Source: Bradyrhizobium jicamae
GTDB lineage: Bacteria; Pseudomonadota; Alphaproteobacteria; Rhizobiales; Xanthobacteraceae
Reading direction: 5' to 3'
Length of the DNA: 64,000 nucleotides
Assembly: GCF_001440395.1 (NCBI RefSeq)
Contig: NZ_LLXZ01000205.1
Span: 129,424-193,423, forward strand
Below are positions 32,991 through 41,813 of the stretch, one piece after another (position 1 is the stretch's first letter; every line of letters begins with the position of its first letter). Made by a program: the position numbers and the translations under genes. Under the pieces are notes generated by a model, which saw nothing but the letters and a program-made list of their open reading frames with translations, was not told the DNA's origin and made no database searches.

Positions 32991-35485
32991 TGGCCGTTGT
33001 CGCCGCCCGCCAGTTGAGGTCGCCTGCGTTCAGGCGGAGCACAACCGTGCGCCGCTATCGAGCCCGTTTGGCCGCCGTTGGCGTACCTATGTTTGCCCTG
33101 CTCGCCGGATTGGCGTTTGCGGGTTCGCTTGAGCTTGCCCTGACGGTGCCGGCTCACGCGCAAAGCTTCACCTACAATCCACGCCCGCCCAAGCCGCCGC
33201 CGCGGCCGGTGAACAATGACGGCCGGATGCTCGTGCAAGCGGTCGAGGTGGACTACGACTACAACAACCAGCGCGTGTCGGCGGTCGGCAACGTGCAGAT
33301 GTTCTACAACGGCACCAGCGTGGAGGCCGACAAGGTCATCTATGACCAGAAGACCAAGCGGCTGCATGCGGAAGGCAACATTCGCCTGACGGACGCGGAA
33401 GGCAAAGTCACCTACGCCAACATCATGGACCTGAGCGACGACTACCGTGATGGGTTCGTCGATTCGCTGCGCGTCGATACCGCAGACGCCACGCGGATGG
33501 CGGCGACGCGCGCCGACCGCTCGGCCGGCAATTACACCGTGTTCGAAAACGGCGTCTATACCGCCTGCGCGCCGTGTAAGGACAATCCGAAGAAGCCGCC
33601 GCTGTGGCAGGTCAAGGGTGCGCGCATCATCCACGACCAGACCGACAAGATGCTGTACTTCGAGAACGCGCAGCTCGAGTTCTTCGGCGTGCCGATGGCT
33701 TATCTGCCGTATTTCTCGACGCCCGATCCGACCGTGAAGCGCAAGACCGGCTTCCTGATGCCGGCCTACAGCAACAACTCAACCTACGGCTATGCGGTCG
33801 AAACTCCGTTCTACTGGGCGATCGCGCCGGATTACGACGCCACCTTCAATCCGCGCTTCACGACGCGGCAGGGCGTGCTGTTCCAGGGCGAATTCCGCCA
33901 GCGCCTGATCAACGGCTCGTATCAGATCCGCGCCTACGGTATCGACCAGCTCGACCAGAGTGCGTTCACCGGCCAGCCCGGCGACCGCCAGTTCCGCGGC
34001 GGCGTCGACACCAAGGGCCAGTTCGCGCTCAACGACAAATGGGTGTGGGGTTGGGACGGCGTCCTGCTGTCCGACTACTACTTCTTCTCGGACTACCGGC
34101 TGGCCCAGTACAAGGATCCGCTGGGCTCGTTCCTGAGCCTGCCGACGGAGGCGATCTCGCAGCTCTATCTGACCGGCGTTGGCAGCCGCAGCTTCTTCGA
34201 TGCGCGCACGATCTATTACCTCTCCTACTCCGGCAGCCAGGACAAGGTGCCGGTGATCCATCCGGTGATCGACTACAACAACGTCATCAACCACCCGATC
34301 CTCGGTGGTGAGGTCAGCTACTTAACGAACTTCACCAGCCTGTCGCGCACCACCGCGGCCTTCGACCCGATCACGACGCTGGCCAACACCGCTGGCCTGT
34401 GCCTGAACGCATCGGCCGACCCGCTCGCCCGCACCCCCTCGCAATGCGTGCTGCGCGGCATGCCCGGCACCTATACGCGGCTCACCGCCCAGGCTCAGTG
34501 GCGCCGCTCGTACACCGATCCGATCGGCCAGATCTGGACGCCGTTTGCGATCATGCGCGCCGACGCCGTCAGCGCCTCGATCTCGAACCAGCCCGGCGTT
34601 TCGAACTTCCTTCCGGTCGGCGACACCGAGGCGGTCCGCCTGATGCCGGCGGTCGGCCTTGAGTATCGCTACCCCTTCATCAACGTTCAGCCGTGGGGCA
34701 CGACCACGATCGAGCCGATCGCGCAGGTCATCGCACGTCCGAACGAGACCTACGCCGGCCGCCTGCCGAACGAAGACGCGCAGAGCATGGTGTTCGACGC
34801 CTCCAACCTGTTCTCGGTCGACAAATTCTCCGGCTACGACCGTATCGAAGGCGGCGGCCGCGCCAATGTCGGCGTTCAGTCGACCACGCAATTCGATCGC
34901 GGCGGCAGCGTCAATGTGCTGTTCGGACAATCCTACCAGTTGTTCGGCCTGAATTCGTATGCGGTGCGGGATGCGACTAACACCGGCCTCGATTCCGGCC
35001 TGCAGACCACCCGGTCCGACTACGTCGCCCGCGTCAATTATTCGCCGAACCGAACCTATACGTTCAGCGTGCGCTCGCGCATGGATGAGGCGACCTGGAA
35101 CGTCAATCGCTTCGAAGCCGAAGGGCGCGCCTCGTTCGACCGCTGGTCGGTCAGCATGCTGTACGGCAACTATGCCGCCCAGCCGGAGCTCGGCTATCTG
35201 ACCCGGCGCGAAGGCCTGCTCGGCACCGCGTCGATCAAGCTGGCGTCGAACTGGGTGGTGTCAGGCGGCGCGCGCTGGGATCTGGAAGCCAACAAGCTGA
35301 ACCAGTACATCATCGGCGCCGGTTATGTGGACGATTGCTTCGTGCTGGCCGCCAACTATGTCACGTCCTATACCTACCAGGCCGGGACGACGCCGCCGGT
35401 GCTCAATCACGCCTTCATGCTGCAGATTGGCCTGCGGACCATTGCGAATTCGTCCACGACGTCCGGCAGCAACGGCATCCAGTAG
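32990..35485 (+). CDS. lptD: LPS assembly outer-membrane protein LptD
   Basis: 831 residues from a GTG that overlaps the lptG stop. An extended N-terminus leads into a signal-type hydrophobic segment (PMFALLAGLAFAGSLELALT) ending at AHAQ. An N-terminal OstA domain (VEVDYDYNNQRVSAVGNVQM) is followed by the large beta-barrel with motifs such as PYFSTPDPTVKRKTGFLMPA. The cysteines at CAPC (about residue 188) and further on could form the needed disulphides. It builds LPS into the outer membrane. It follows the same transcript as lptFG and precedes the SurA-like chaperone. Confidence 0.94.
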   Translation: MAVVAARQLRSPAFRRSTTVRRYRARLAAVGVPMFALLAGLAFAGSLELALTVPAHAQSFTYNPRPPKPPPRPVNNDGRMLVQAVEVDYDYNNQRVSAVGNVQMFYNGTSVEADKVIYDQKTKRLHAEGNIRLTDAEGKVTYANIMDLSDDYRDGFVDSLRVDTADATRMAATRADRSAGNYTVFENGVYTACAPCKDNPKKPPLWQVKGARIIHDQTDKMLYFENAQLEFFGVPMAYLPYFSTPDPTVKRKTGFLMPAYSNNSTYGYAVETPFYWAIAPDYDATFNPRFTTRQGVLFQGEFRQRLINGSYQIRAYGIDQLDQSAFTGQPGDRQFRGGVDTKGQFALNDKWVWGWDGVLLSDYYFFSDYRLAQYKDPLGSFLSLPTEAISQLYLTGVGSRSFFDARTIYYLSYSGSQDKVPVIHPVIDYNNVINHPILGGEVSYLTNFTSLSRTTAAFDPITTLANTAGLCLNASADPLARTPSQCVLRGMPGTYTRLTAQAQWRRSYTDPIGQIWTPFAIMRADAVSASISNQPGVSNFLPVGDTEAVRLMPAVGLEYRYPFINVQPWGTTTIEPIAQVIARPNETYAGRLPNEDAQSMVFDASNLFSVDKFSGYDRIEGGGRANVGVQSTTQFDRGGSVNVLFGQSYQLFGLNSYAVRDATNTGLDSGLQTTRSDYVARVNYSPNRTYTFSVRSRMDEATWNVNRFEAEGRASFDRWSVSMLYGNYAAQPELGYLTRREGLLGTASIKLASNWVVSGGARWDLEANKLNQYIIGAGYVDDCFVLAANYVTSYTYQAGTTPPVLNHAFMLQIGLRTIANSSTTSGSNGIQ

Positions 35486-35559
35486 CGTGAGGCCCTAACC
35501 CTTGCCGGACAGTACCCCACACAACGCGGTACGATTGGTTGATACGGCTGAATGATCAC

Positions 35560-36501
35560 ATGACGACCATGATGCTTTTCCATCGCCGGCTTCGGTCCCT
35601 GACCGCCGGTTGTGCCATCGCGCTCGCCATGCTGGCAGGGGGCATTTCGCCATTGCCCGCGCAGCAGGTGGCCTGCATGATCAACGGTGAGCCCATCACC
35701 AGCCTTGATATCGAGCAGCGCACCAAGCTCAACTTCCTGACCACGCGCAAGCAGATGCCGCGGCAGGAAGTGATCGACGAGCTGATCAGCGACAAGGTCA
35801 AGATCAAGGAAGCCAAGCGGTTCGGCGTCGACCCTTCCGGGAGCGACCTCGATCAGGCCTATGCGGGCATGAGCCAGCGGATGCGCCTGACGCCCGATCA
35901 GCTGACCAAATCGCTGGAGAGCCAGGGCGTCCGGCCGGAAACGCTCAAGGCCCGCCTCAAGGCCGAGATGGTCTGGGGCAGCCTGGTGCGCGGCCGCTTC
36001 AAGGAGAGCCTGCAAGTCGGCGAAAAGGACGTGAACGCTGCCGCCGAGCAAGGCGGCGAGTCCACCCAGGTGGACGCGTTCGAATACAAGCTGCAGCCGA
36101 TCGTGCTGATCGTGCCGCGCGGCTCGGCGCAAGGCGCGATCGATCAGCGGCGCAAGGAAGCGGAATCGCTGCGCGAGCGCGTGCAGTCCTGCGAGCAGGC
36201 CAACTCCTACTTCAAGTCGATGCAGAACGCCGCGATCCGCGACATCATCACCAAGACCTCGGCCGACATTCCGGGCCCCTTGCGCGAGCTCCTGGACAAG
36301 ACGCCGGTCGGCCGCCTGACCCCGCCCGAAATTACCAAGCAGGGCGTGGAAATGGTGGCGCTGTGCGAACGGAAGCCGACCAAGGTCGACACGCCGAAGA
36401 AGCGGGAGATCCGGGAAAAGATGTACGCCCAGAAATACGAGGCGAAGTCGAAATCCTATCTGAACGACCTGCGCAAGGCCGCAATGATCGAATGTCGTTG
36501 A
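35560..36501 (+). CDS. SurA-like periplasmic chaperone
   Basis: 313 residues from the ATG at 35560. A signal peptide (LTAGCAIALAMLAGGISPLP) is followed by the SurA N-terminal domain (VACMINGEPITSLDIEQRTK, then QEVIDELISDKVKIKEAKRF). The C-terminal half (from about residue 165) has only weak likeness to a parvulin domain, ending LTPPEITKQGVEMVALCERK. The catalytic parvulin histidines are not visible, so it may act as a chaperone only. Its place between lptD and pdxA is the conserved alphaproteobacterial order, and it likely helps fold LptD and other porins. Confidence 0.88.
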   Translation: MTTMMLFHRRLRSLTAGCAIALAMLAGGISPLPAQQVACMINGEPITSLDIEQRTKLNFLTTRKQMPRQEVIDELISDKVKIKEAKRFGVDPSGSDLDQAYAGMSQRMRLTPDQLTKSLESQGVRPETLKARLKAEMVWGSLVRGRFKESLQVGEKDVNAAAEQGGESTQVDAFEYKLQPIVLIVPRGSAQGAIDQRRKEAESLRERVQSCEQANSYFKSMQNAAIRDIITKTSADIPGPLRELLDKTPVGRLTPPEITKQGVEMVALCERKPTKVDTPKKREIREKMYAQKYEAKSKSYLNDLRKAAMIECR

Positions 36502-36504
36502 TTC

Positions 36505-37509
36505 ATGGCAAAGCCTCTCGCGCTGACATCCGGCGAGCCCGCGGGCATCGGCCCCGACATCGCCCTTGAAGCGTGGCGGCGGCGCGGCGAGCTCGACCTG
36601 CCGCCGTTCTATCTACTCGGCGACCGCGCCTTCTTCGCGGAGCGTGCGAAGATCCTGGGACTAACCGTCGAACTCGCCGATGCCTCCCCCGAGGAAGCGG
36701 GCGCGACATTTGCGAGCGCCCTCCCCGTGGTCGCGACCGGCGAAACCGCAACCGCGCAGCCCGGACAACCCGACGACAGCAGCGCGAACGCGGCGCTCGC
36801 CTCCATTCGCCAGGCTGTCGACCATGTCCGGCAAGGTCGCGCCGGCGCCGTCGTCACCAACCCGATCGCCAAGAGCGTGCTGTACCGCGCCGGCTTCCGC
36901 CATCCCGGCCACACCGAGTTTCTCGCCGAGCTGGCCGCCGATGGCGGGAAGCTGCCGCAGCCGGTGATGATGCTGTGGTCGCCGGCGCTCGCCGTCGTTC
37001 CCGTCACCATCCATCTTTCGCTGCGCGAGGCGCTGGCCCAGCTTTCGACAGAGCTGATCGTGGCGACTGCCCGGATTGCGGTCGCGGATCTGAAAGCCCA
37101 TTTCGGCCTTGGCTCTCCACGCTTGGCGCTATCGGGCCTCAACCCGCACGCCGGCGAAGACGGCTCGCTCGGCCGCGAGGACATCGACGTTGTCGCTCCC
37201 GCCGTCGACATCCTGCGCCAGGAAGGCATCGACGCGCGCGGGCCCCTGCCCGCGGACACCATGTTCCACGCCGCGGCGCGCAAGAGCTACGACTGCGCCA
37301 TCTGCATGTATCACGACCAGGCGCTGATCCCGATCAAGACAATTGCGTTCGAGGACGCCGTCAACGTCACGCTGGGACTGCCGTTCATCCGGACATCACC
37401 GGACCACGGCACCGCTTTCGACATCGCCGGCACCGGCAAGGCCAATCCGTCCAGTCTCGCCGCAGCGCTGCGGCTCGCCGCGCGCATGGCGGCGACCAAG
37501 CCTCAATGA
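36505..37509 (+). CDS. pdxA: 4-hydroxythreonine-4-phosphate dehydrogenase
   Basis: 334 residues with LTSGEPAGIGPDIALEAWRR at the N-terminus, VTNPIAKSVLYRAGFRHPGH, and the metal ligands in FHAAARKSYDCAICMYHDQA. These match PdxA, the NAD-dependent enzyme of vitamin B6 synthesis. It starts three bases after the SurA-like stop and overlaps rsmA by ATGA, so it belongs to the same transcript. Confidence 0.96.
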   Translation: MAKPLALTSGEPAGIGPDIALEAWRRRGELDLPPFYLLGDRAFFAERAKILGLTVELADASPEEAGATFASALPVVATGETATAQPGQPDDSSANAALASIRQAVDHVRQGRAGAVVTNPIAKSVLYRAGFRHPGHTEFLAELAADGGKLPQPVMMLWSPALAVVPVTIHLSLREALAQLSTELIVATARIAVADLKAHFGLGSPRLALSGLNPHAGEDGSLGREDIDVVAPAVDILRQEGIDARGPLPADTMFHAAARKSYDCAICMYHDQALIPIKTIAFEDAVNVTLGLPFIRTSPDHGTAFDIAGTGKANPSSLAAALRLAARMAATKPQ

Positions 37510-38360
37510 GCGCGATCGACGATCTGCCGCCGCTGCGCGAGGTCATCCGCGAACATTCCCTCTCGGCCCGCAAATCGCTCGGGCAGAATTTTCTGCTCGA
37601 CCTCAACCTCACCGCGCGGATCGCGCGCGCCGCTGGTCCCCTCGAAGGCGCTGTTGTCATCGAGGTCGGCCCCGGCCCGGGCGGGCTGACGCGTGCGCTG
37701 CTCGCGCTCGGCGCCAAACGCGTCATCGCGGTCGAACGCGACGAGCGCGCGCTGGCGCCGCTCGACTACATCGCCAAACGCTATCCCGGCCGGCTCGAGA
37801 TCGTGCACGCCGACGCGCAAGCCTTCGATCCGCGCCCGATGCTCGGTGGCGAACGCGCAAAGATCGTCGCCAACCTGCCCTACAACATCGCGACTGCACT
37901 TTTGGTGGACTGGCTCTCGATCGAGCCATGGCCGCCCTGGTACGACATGATGGTCTTGATGTTTCAGCGCGAGGTCGCCGAGCGCATCGTCGCCAAAGAG
38001 AACGACGAAGCCTATGGCCGGCTCGCCGTGCTCGCCAACTGGCGCAGCGAGACCAAGATCCTGTTCGACATTTCGCCCGCCGCCTTCGTGCCGCAGCCGA
38101 AGGTGACCTCCTCGGTGGTGCGCTTGGTGCCGCGCGCGGCGCCAGAACCCTGCGACCGCCGCATGCTCGAACAGGTGGCGGCGGCAGCCTTCGGCCAGCG
38201 CCGGAAAATGCTGCGGCAGAGCCTCAAATCGCTGTCGGTCGACCCGGCCAGGCTCGCCGCGGCCGCGCAGATCGATCCGACGCGGCGCGCCGAAACCATT
38301 CCGGTTTCCGGCTTTGTTGCCATGGCCCGTGAATTGGCCGATATACGAAACACAAAATAA
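37506..38360 (+). CDS. rsmA: 16S rRNA (adenine1518/1519-N6)-dimethyltransferase
   Basis: 284 residues. LGQNFLLDLNLTARIARAAG, VVIEVGPGPGGLTRALLALG (SAM motif I) and ANLPYNIATALLVDWL (the NLPY catalytic motif) identify RsmA/KsgA, which dimethylates two adjacent adenines in helix 45 of 16S rRNA. The start ATG overlaps the pdxA stop. It is the last gene of the lpt-surA-pdxA-rsmA run. Confidence 0.97.
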   Translation: MSAIDDLPPLREVIREHSLSARKSLGQNFLLDLNLTARIARAAGPLEGAVVIEVGPGPGGLTRALLALGAKRVIAVERDERALAPLDYIAKRYPGRLEIVHADAQAFDPRPMLGGERAKIVANLPYNIATALLVDWLSIEPWPPWYDMMVLMFQREVAERIVAKENDEAYGRLAVLANWRSETKILFDISPAAFVPQPKVTSSVVRLVPRAAPEPCDRRMLEQVAAAAFGQRRKMLRQSLKSLSVDPARLAAAAQIDPTRRAETIPVSGFVAMARELADIRNTK

Positions 38361-38384
38361 AACGCCGTATAAGGAGTGAACGCC

Positions 38385-39443
38385 ATGGCGCGAATGGTCC
38401 GTCAATCCCTCGTCAAGTTCGATGCGCCGTTGTGCGAAACCATCATCGACACGCCGAAACCACAGGGGCGCGAAGTCCTCGTCCGCATCGAGCGCTGCGG
38501 GCTCTGCCATTCCGATCTGCACATCCAGGACGGCTATGCTGATTTGGGCGGCGGCAAGCGGCTCGACACCACGCGCGGCATGACGCTGCCGTTCACGCTC
38601 GGCCACGAGATCGCCGGCGTCGTCGATGAGGTCGGCCCCGATGCGCCGAAGGAGCTGATCGGCAAGAAGCAGGCGGTCTTCCCCTGGATCGGCTGCGGCC
38701 AGTGCCGCGACTGCGCCGCGGGCGATGAAAATCTCTGCGTCAAGCAGCGCTTTCTCGGCGTCTCCATCGACGGCGGCTTTGCCACACACGTGCTGGTGCC
38801 CGACGCAAAGTACCTGCTCGACTACGATCCGCTGCCGGTCAACCAGGCGGCGACGCTGATGTGCTCGGGCGTCACGGCCTATGGCGCGCTGAAGCGGCTG
38901 GTCGACCGCCCACGCCAGCGCAATCTCCTCCTGATCGGCCTCGGCGGCGTCGGCATGATGGGGCTGTCGTTCGCGCAAGCGATGTTCAAGCAGAACATCA
39001 CCGTCGCCGATCTCTCACCGGCCGCACGCGAGACCGCGCTCAAGAACGGCGCGGCAGTCGCCTACGATCCTGCCGAGCCCGAAATCATCAGGCGCATCCT
39101 GAAGGAAACCGAGGGCGGCTTTGACGGCGTCGTCGATTTCGCCGGCAACGAGAAATCGATGGCGTTTGCGGTCGCGACCGTCGCGCGCGGCGGCAAGGTC
39201 GTGGTGTCCGGCCTGATGGGCGGAAATTTCAGCCTGCCGATGGTGCAATGGGTCTACAAGCGCATGACCATCGAAGGCTTCATGGTCGGCACGCTGGCTG
39301 AGGCCAAGGAACTGATGGCGCTCGCCCGCGCCGGCAAGATCAAGCCGACGCCGATGAAGGAAGAGCCGATGGCCGACGTCCAGAAGTGGATCGACGAACT
39401 GCGCGCCGGCAAGGTGGTCGGGCGCATCGTGCTGAAGAACTGA
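38385..39443 (+). CDS. zinc-dependent alcohol dehydrogenase
   Basis: 352 residues from the ATG at 38385, with AAGGAG at 38371-38376 as ribosome site. The MDR family features are all there: the catalytic zinc ligand motif RCGLCHSDLH, GHEIAGVV, the structural-zinc cysteines (IGCGQCRDCAAGDENLCVKQ), and the NAD-binding motif LLIGLGGVGMMGLSFAQAMF. The likely role is oxidation of an alcohol or reduction of an aldehyde in the cytoplasm. It lies 24 bases after rsmA on the same strand but is not a usual part of that operon. Confidence 0.92.
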   Translation: MARMVRQSLVKFDAPLCETIIDTPKPQGREVLVRIERCGLCHSDLHIQDGYADLGGGKRLDTTRGMTLPFTLGHEIAGVVDEVGPDAPKELIGKKQAVFPWIGCGQCRDCAAGDENLCVKQRFLGVSIDGGFATHVLVPDAKYLLDYDPLPVNQAATLMCSGVTAYGALKRLVDRPRQRNLLLIGLGGVGMMGLSFAQAMFKQNITVADLSPAARETALKNGAAVAYDPAEPEIIRRILKETEGGFDGVVDFAGNEKSMAFAVATVARGGKVVVSGLMGGNFSLPMVQWVYKRMTIEGFMVGTLAEAKELMALARAGKIKPTPMKEEPMADVQKWIDELRAGKVVGRIVLKN

Positions 39444-39466
39444 GGCGGCGCGCAGCCACCAACTCT

Positions 39467-39536
39467 CGTCATGGCCGAGCATAGCCGTCCGAAGGACGGC
39501 GTCGCTTTCGCTTGCCTATGTCCCGGCCATCCACGT
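39467..39536. repeat. Bradyrhizobium-type intergenic palindrome
   Basis: A ~70-base imperfect palindrome. The outer arms are ATGGCCGAGCATAG (39471-39484) and CTATGTCCCGGCCAT; the inner perfect hairpin is GCCGTCC-GAA-GGACGGC (39484-39500). I recognise this CGTCATGGCCGxGCATAGCC...CCGGCCATCCACG pattern as a frequent intergenic element in Bradyrhizobium. It sits downstream of the alcohol dehydrogenase and may double as a transcription end. Confidence 0.75.
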
Positions 39537-39572
39537 CTTTCTTGCTGATGACGTAAGCCCGCAAGCGCAACT

Positions 39573-40058
39573 TCAGCCGCGCCGCGCCGCAGTGATCGCG
39601 GCGACGTCGATCCTCCTCATCTCCATCATCGCATCGAATGCGCGCTTGGCCTCGGCGCCGCCGACCGCCAGCGCCTCGGTCAGCACGCGCGGCGTGATTT
39701 GCCAGGAAACGCCCCATTTGTCCTTGCACCAGCCGCACGCGCTTTCCTGCCCGCCATTGCCGACGATGGCGTTCCAGTAGCGGTCGGTCTCCTCCTGATC
39801 GTCGGTGGCGATCTGGAACGAGAAGGCTTCGTTATGTCTGAACATGGGACCGCCATTGAGGCCGAGGCAAGGGACGCCGGCGACCGTGAAATCGACCGTC
39901 AGCACATCCCCCGCCTTGCCGGACGGATAGTCGCTCGGTGCGCGATGCACGGCGTGCACGGCGCTGTCAGGGAAGGTCTCGGCGTAGAAGCGGGCCGCAG
40001 CCTCGGCGTCCTTGTCGTACCAGAGACAGATCGTGTTCTTTGCCGTGTTCTTGGCCAT
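39573..40058 (-). CDS. VOC family protein (PhnB-like)
   Basis: 161 residues from the ATG at 40058. The segments ICLWYDKDAEAAARFYAETF, VLTVDFTVAGVPCLGLNGGP, FSFQIATDDQEETDRYWNAI and CGWCKDKWGVSWQITPRVL are those of the glyoxalase-fold proteins related to 3-demethylubiquinone methyltransferase/PhnB. Members of the family are usually of unknown substrate. It is a single-gene unit. Confidence 0.9.
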   Translation of the reverse strand: MAKNTAKNTICLWYDKDAEAAARFYAETFPDSAVHAVHRAPSDYPSGKAGDVLTVDFTVAGVPCLGLNGGPMFRHNEAFSFQIATDDQEETDRYWNAIVGNGGQESACGWCKDKWGVSWQITPRVLTEALAVGGAEAKRAFDAMMEMRRIDVAAITAARRG

Positions 40059-40178
40059 CGCAAGTCCTTTCGGTTGCACTCCACAATAACGCTCATCCCT
40101 CTTCCGTTAGGATAGGCAGCCGTGTCGATGTGAGCTAAGGTTGTCGTTGATTTGATCGACCAAGCAAGCGAGGATTTT

Positions 40179-40574
40179 GTGCGCAGGAAGCTTTTTTGCA
40201 TGGCTCTATCAGCCGTGCTGACAGGAAGTCTGGCCAGTCCCGGTATCTCCCAAACGACCAATACGCCGAAGAATCGGATTCCGCCTCACTTTGCCAAGGA
40301 GTGCGCCGCCAACATTGCGAAGGAATATCCATCTATCAAGATCGTAGGACCGTTTTCCGAGGGCTCTTTTGCGAGCCCCCTTTCACAGTGGGTTGCCAAA
40401 GGAAGGGTCGTTGTGATCGCTGCCCCTACGATATCCACGGGACTGTTCGGAACCAGCAAGAGAGCTGCCGGCTGCATCTATGACATTCGGGACAGCGCGC
40501 TTGTGTTCAGGAAAGTGGCCGGCCCGACGGAGTTTCCGGAGCGATACACGAGGGCGCCGGGGGACCCGCCGTAA
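40179..40574 (+). CDS. exported hypothetical protein
   Basis: 131 residues from a GTG at 40179 that has GAGG nine bases before it; a TTG at 40152 is an alternative. A signal peptide (KLFCMALSAVLTGSLASPGI) precedes a domain with KECAANIAKEYPSIKIVGPF, VVVIAAPTISTGLFGTSKRA and GCIYDIRDSALVFRKVAG. Two cysteines after the signal could form a disulphide. No family recognised. Its stop is 15 bases before the first copy of the two-hairpin repeat. Confidence 0.7.
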   Translation: MRRKLFCMALSAVLTGSLASPGISQTTNTPKNRIPPHFAKECAANIAKEYPSIKIVGPFSEGSFASPLSQWVAKGRVVVIAAPTISTGLFGTSKRAAGCIYDIRDSALVFRKVAGPTEFPERYTRAPGDPP

Positions 40575-40588
40575 GGCCGTCTCAGCAA

Positions 40589-40667
40589 GTAGCCCGCATG
40601 AGCGCAAGCGATATGCGGGACCGCTGGACGAAAGTGCCCCGGATGTCGCTTCGCTCATCCGGGCTAC
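40589..40667. repeat. two-hairpin intergenic repeat, copy A
   Basis: About 79 bases bounded by GTAGCCC and GGGCTAC, which pair with each other. Inside are two further stems: CCCGCAT...ATGCGGG and CCCGGAT...ATCCGGG. The folded form would be a three-way junction. Related copies are at 46087-46164 and 48452-48526. In this copy the terminal GCTAC supplies the stop codon (TAG, minus strand, 40664-40666) of the Lrp-type regulator gene. Confidence 0.88.
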
Positions 40668-41137
40668 GCTCGCTGGATCAACGCCCGTCCGATCGGCTTC
40701 GGCTCCTCGCTGCGCAACACCAGCGACGTCGTCACCGCGCCGTGCCGAGCAACCGTATCGACGATCGTTTCAAGCTCCTGCGGCGACGGCACGAACACCT
40801 TGAGGATGAAGCAATCCTCGCCGGTCAGCCGCAGCACCTCCATGACATGAGGCATTTTCGCAAACTGCTTCAGGCAGGACTGGATATGCTCGTGCGTCGT
40901 GCGCAGGCGGATGACGGCCATCATCCGCAAGCCGAGCGCGGCCGGATTGATCTTCGCGGCATAGCCGGTGATGATCCCGCGCTCCTCCAGCCGCTTGACC
41001 CTTTCAGAAGTCGCGGGCTGCGACAGCCCGATTTTGCGGCCAAGCTCTGAAATCGCGATGCGCCCGTCCTCCTGCATCGCTTCGATGATCGCGATATCGG
41101 TCGGGTCCAGTGCGGGGGCAAAACTTTCTCGGGACAT
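40664..41137 (-). CDS. Lrp/AsnC-family transcriptional regulator
   Basis: 157 residues from the ATG at 41137, with an upstream start at 41188 possible. The helix-turn-helix is DPTDIAIIEAMQEDGRIAIS followed by ELGRKIGLSQPATSERVKRL. The RAM effector domain is GYAAKINPAALGLRMMAVIR and on through GEDCFILKVFVPSPQELETI. Such proteins sense amino acids and assemble as octamers. The stop codon lies inside copy A of the two-hairpin repeat, so the last residues may have been reset by insertion of that element. It is divergent from the serine hydrolase gene. Confidence 0.93.
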   Translation of the reverse strand: MSRESFAPALDPTDIAIIEAMQEDGRIAISELGRKIGLSQPATSERVKRLEERGIITGYAAKINPAALGLRMMAVIRLRTTHEHIQSCLKQFAKMPHVMEVLRLTGEDCFILKVFVPSPQELETIVDTVARHGAVTTSLVLRSEEPKPIGRALIQRA

Positions 41138-41245
41138 GAAGACCTTGAATCCATCGGCAGGAGGACGTCTTTTCCGATGATTGCCCATTCCAGGCGATAG
41201 CGGAAGCCGGCAGTTTCGCGCCGTTGCAACAACGACGGAGCTGAC

Positions 41246-41785
41246 ATGACCGACTTCATCATCCTGCCGGGAATTGGCGGATCGGGCGAGAAGCACTGGC
41301 AAACCCGATGGGAAACGAGCGACCCGCGCTGCCGCCGCTTCCAGCCCGCCGATTGGGACCGGCCCGATCTCAAGGACTGGATCGGTGCGCTGGATCGCGC
41401 CGTAGGTGCGGCGGCAAAGCCGCCGCTGCTCGTCGCTCACAGCCTGGCGTGTCTTCTGGTTGCGCACTGGCAGCAGGTTTCGACGGCAACGGTTGCGGGC
41501 GCATTCCTCGTTGCCGTTCCGAATCCGCAAGCGCCAACCTTTCCCGTCGAGGCCGCCGCTTTCGCCAATCCGCCAGCAACCAAACTCCGCTTCCCCTCGC
41601 TCGTCATCGCGAGCGCAAACGATCCCTACGGCACGATCGACTATGCGCGAGGAAGAGCGAGCCGATGGGGCAGCGGCATCGTGGAAGTGGGAGAGCTTGG
41701 CCACATCAACGAGACAAGCGGGCTTGAGGACTGGCCGCAGGGGAAAGCATTGTTCGCGGCATTTGCGGCGGGAGTCGCGGATTGA
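41246..41785 (+). CDS. RBBP9/YdeN-like serine hydrolase
   Basis: 179 residues of the small alpha/beta-hydrolase family. The N-terminus is DFIILPGIGGSGEKHWQTRW, the nucleophile elbow VAHSLACLL carries the serine, and the late acidic and histidine residues are IASANDPYGT and GELGHINETSG. The hydrolase is cytoplasmic, with no signal. It is divergent from the Lrp gene and convergent with the D-aminoacylase-like gene, and the Lrp regulator could control it. Confidence 0.88.
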   Translation: MTDFIILPGIGGSGEKHWQTRWETSDPRCRRFQPADWDRPDLKDWIGALDRAVGAAAKPPLLVAHSLACLLVAHWQQVSTATVAGAFLVAVPNPQAPTFPVEAAAFANPPATKLRFPSLVIASANDPYGTIDYARGRASRWGSGIVEVGELGHINETSGLEDWPQGKALFAAFAAGVAD

Positions 41786-41813
41786 ATGTGGGCCGCTTTT
41801 TCAGTCAAACTCC

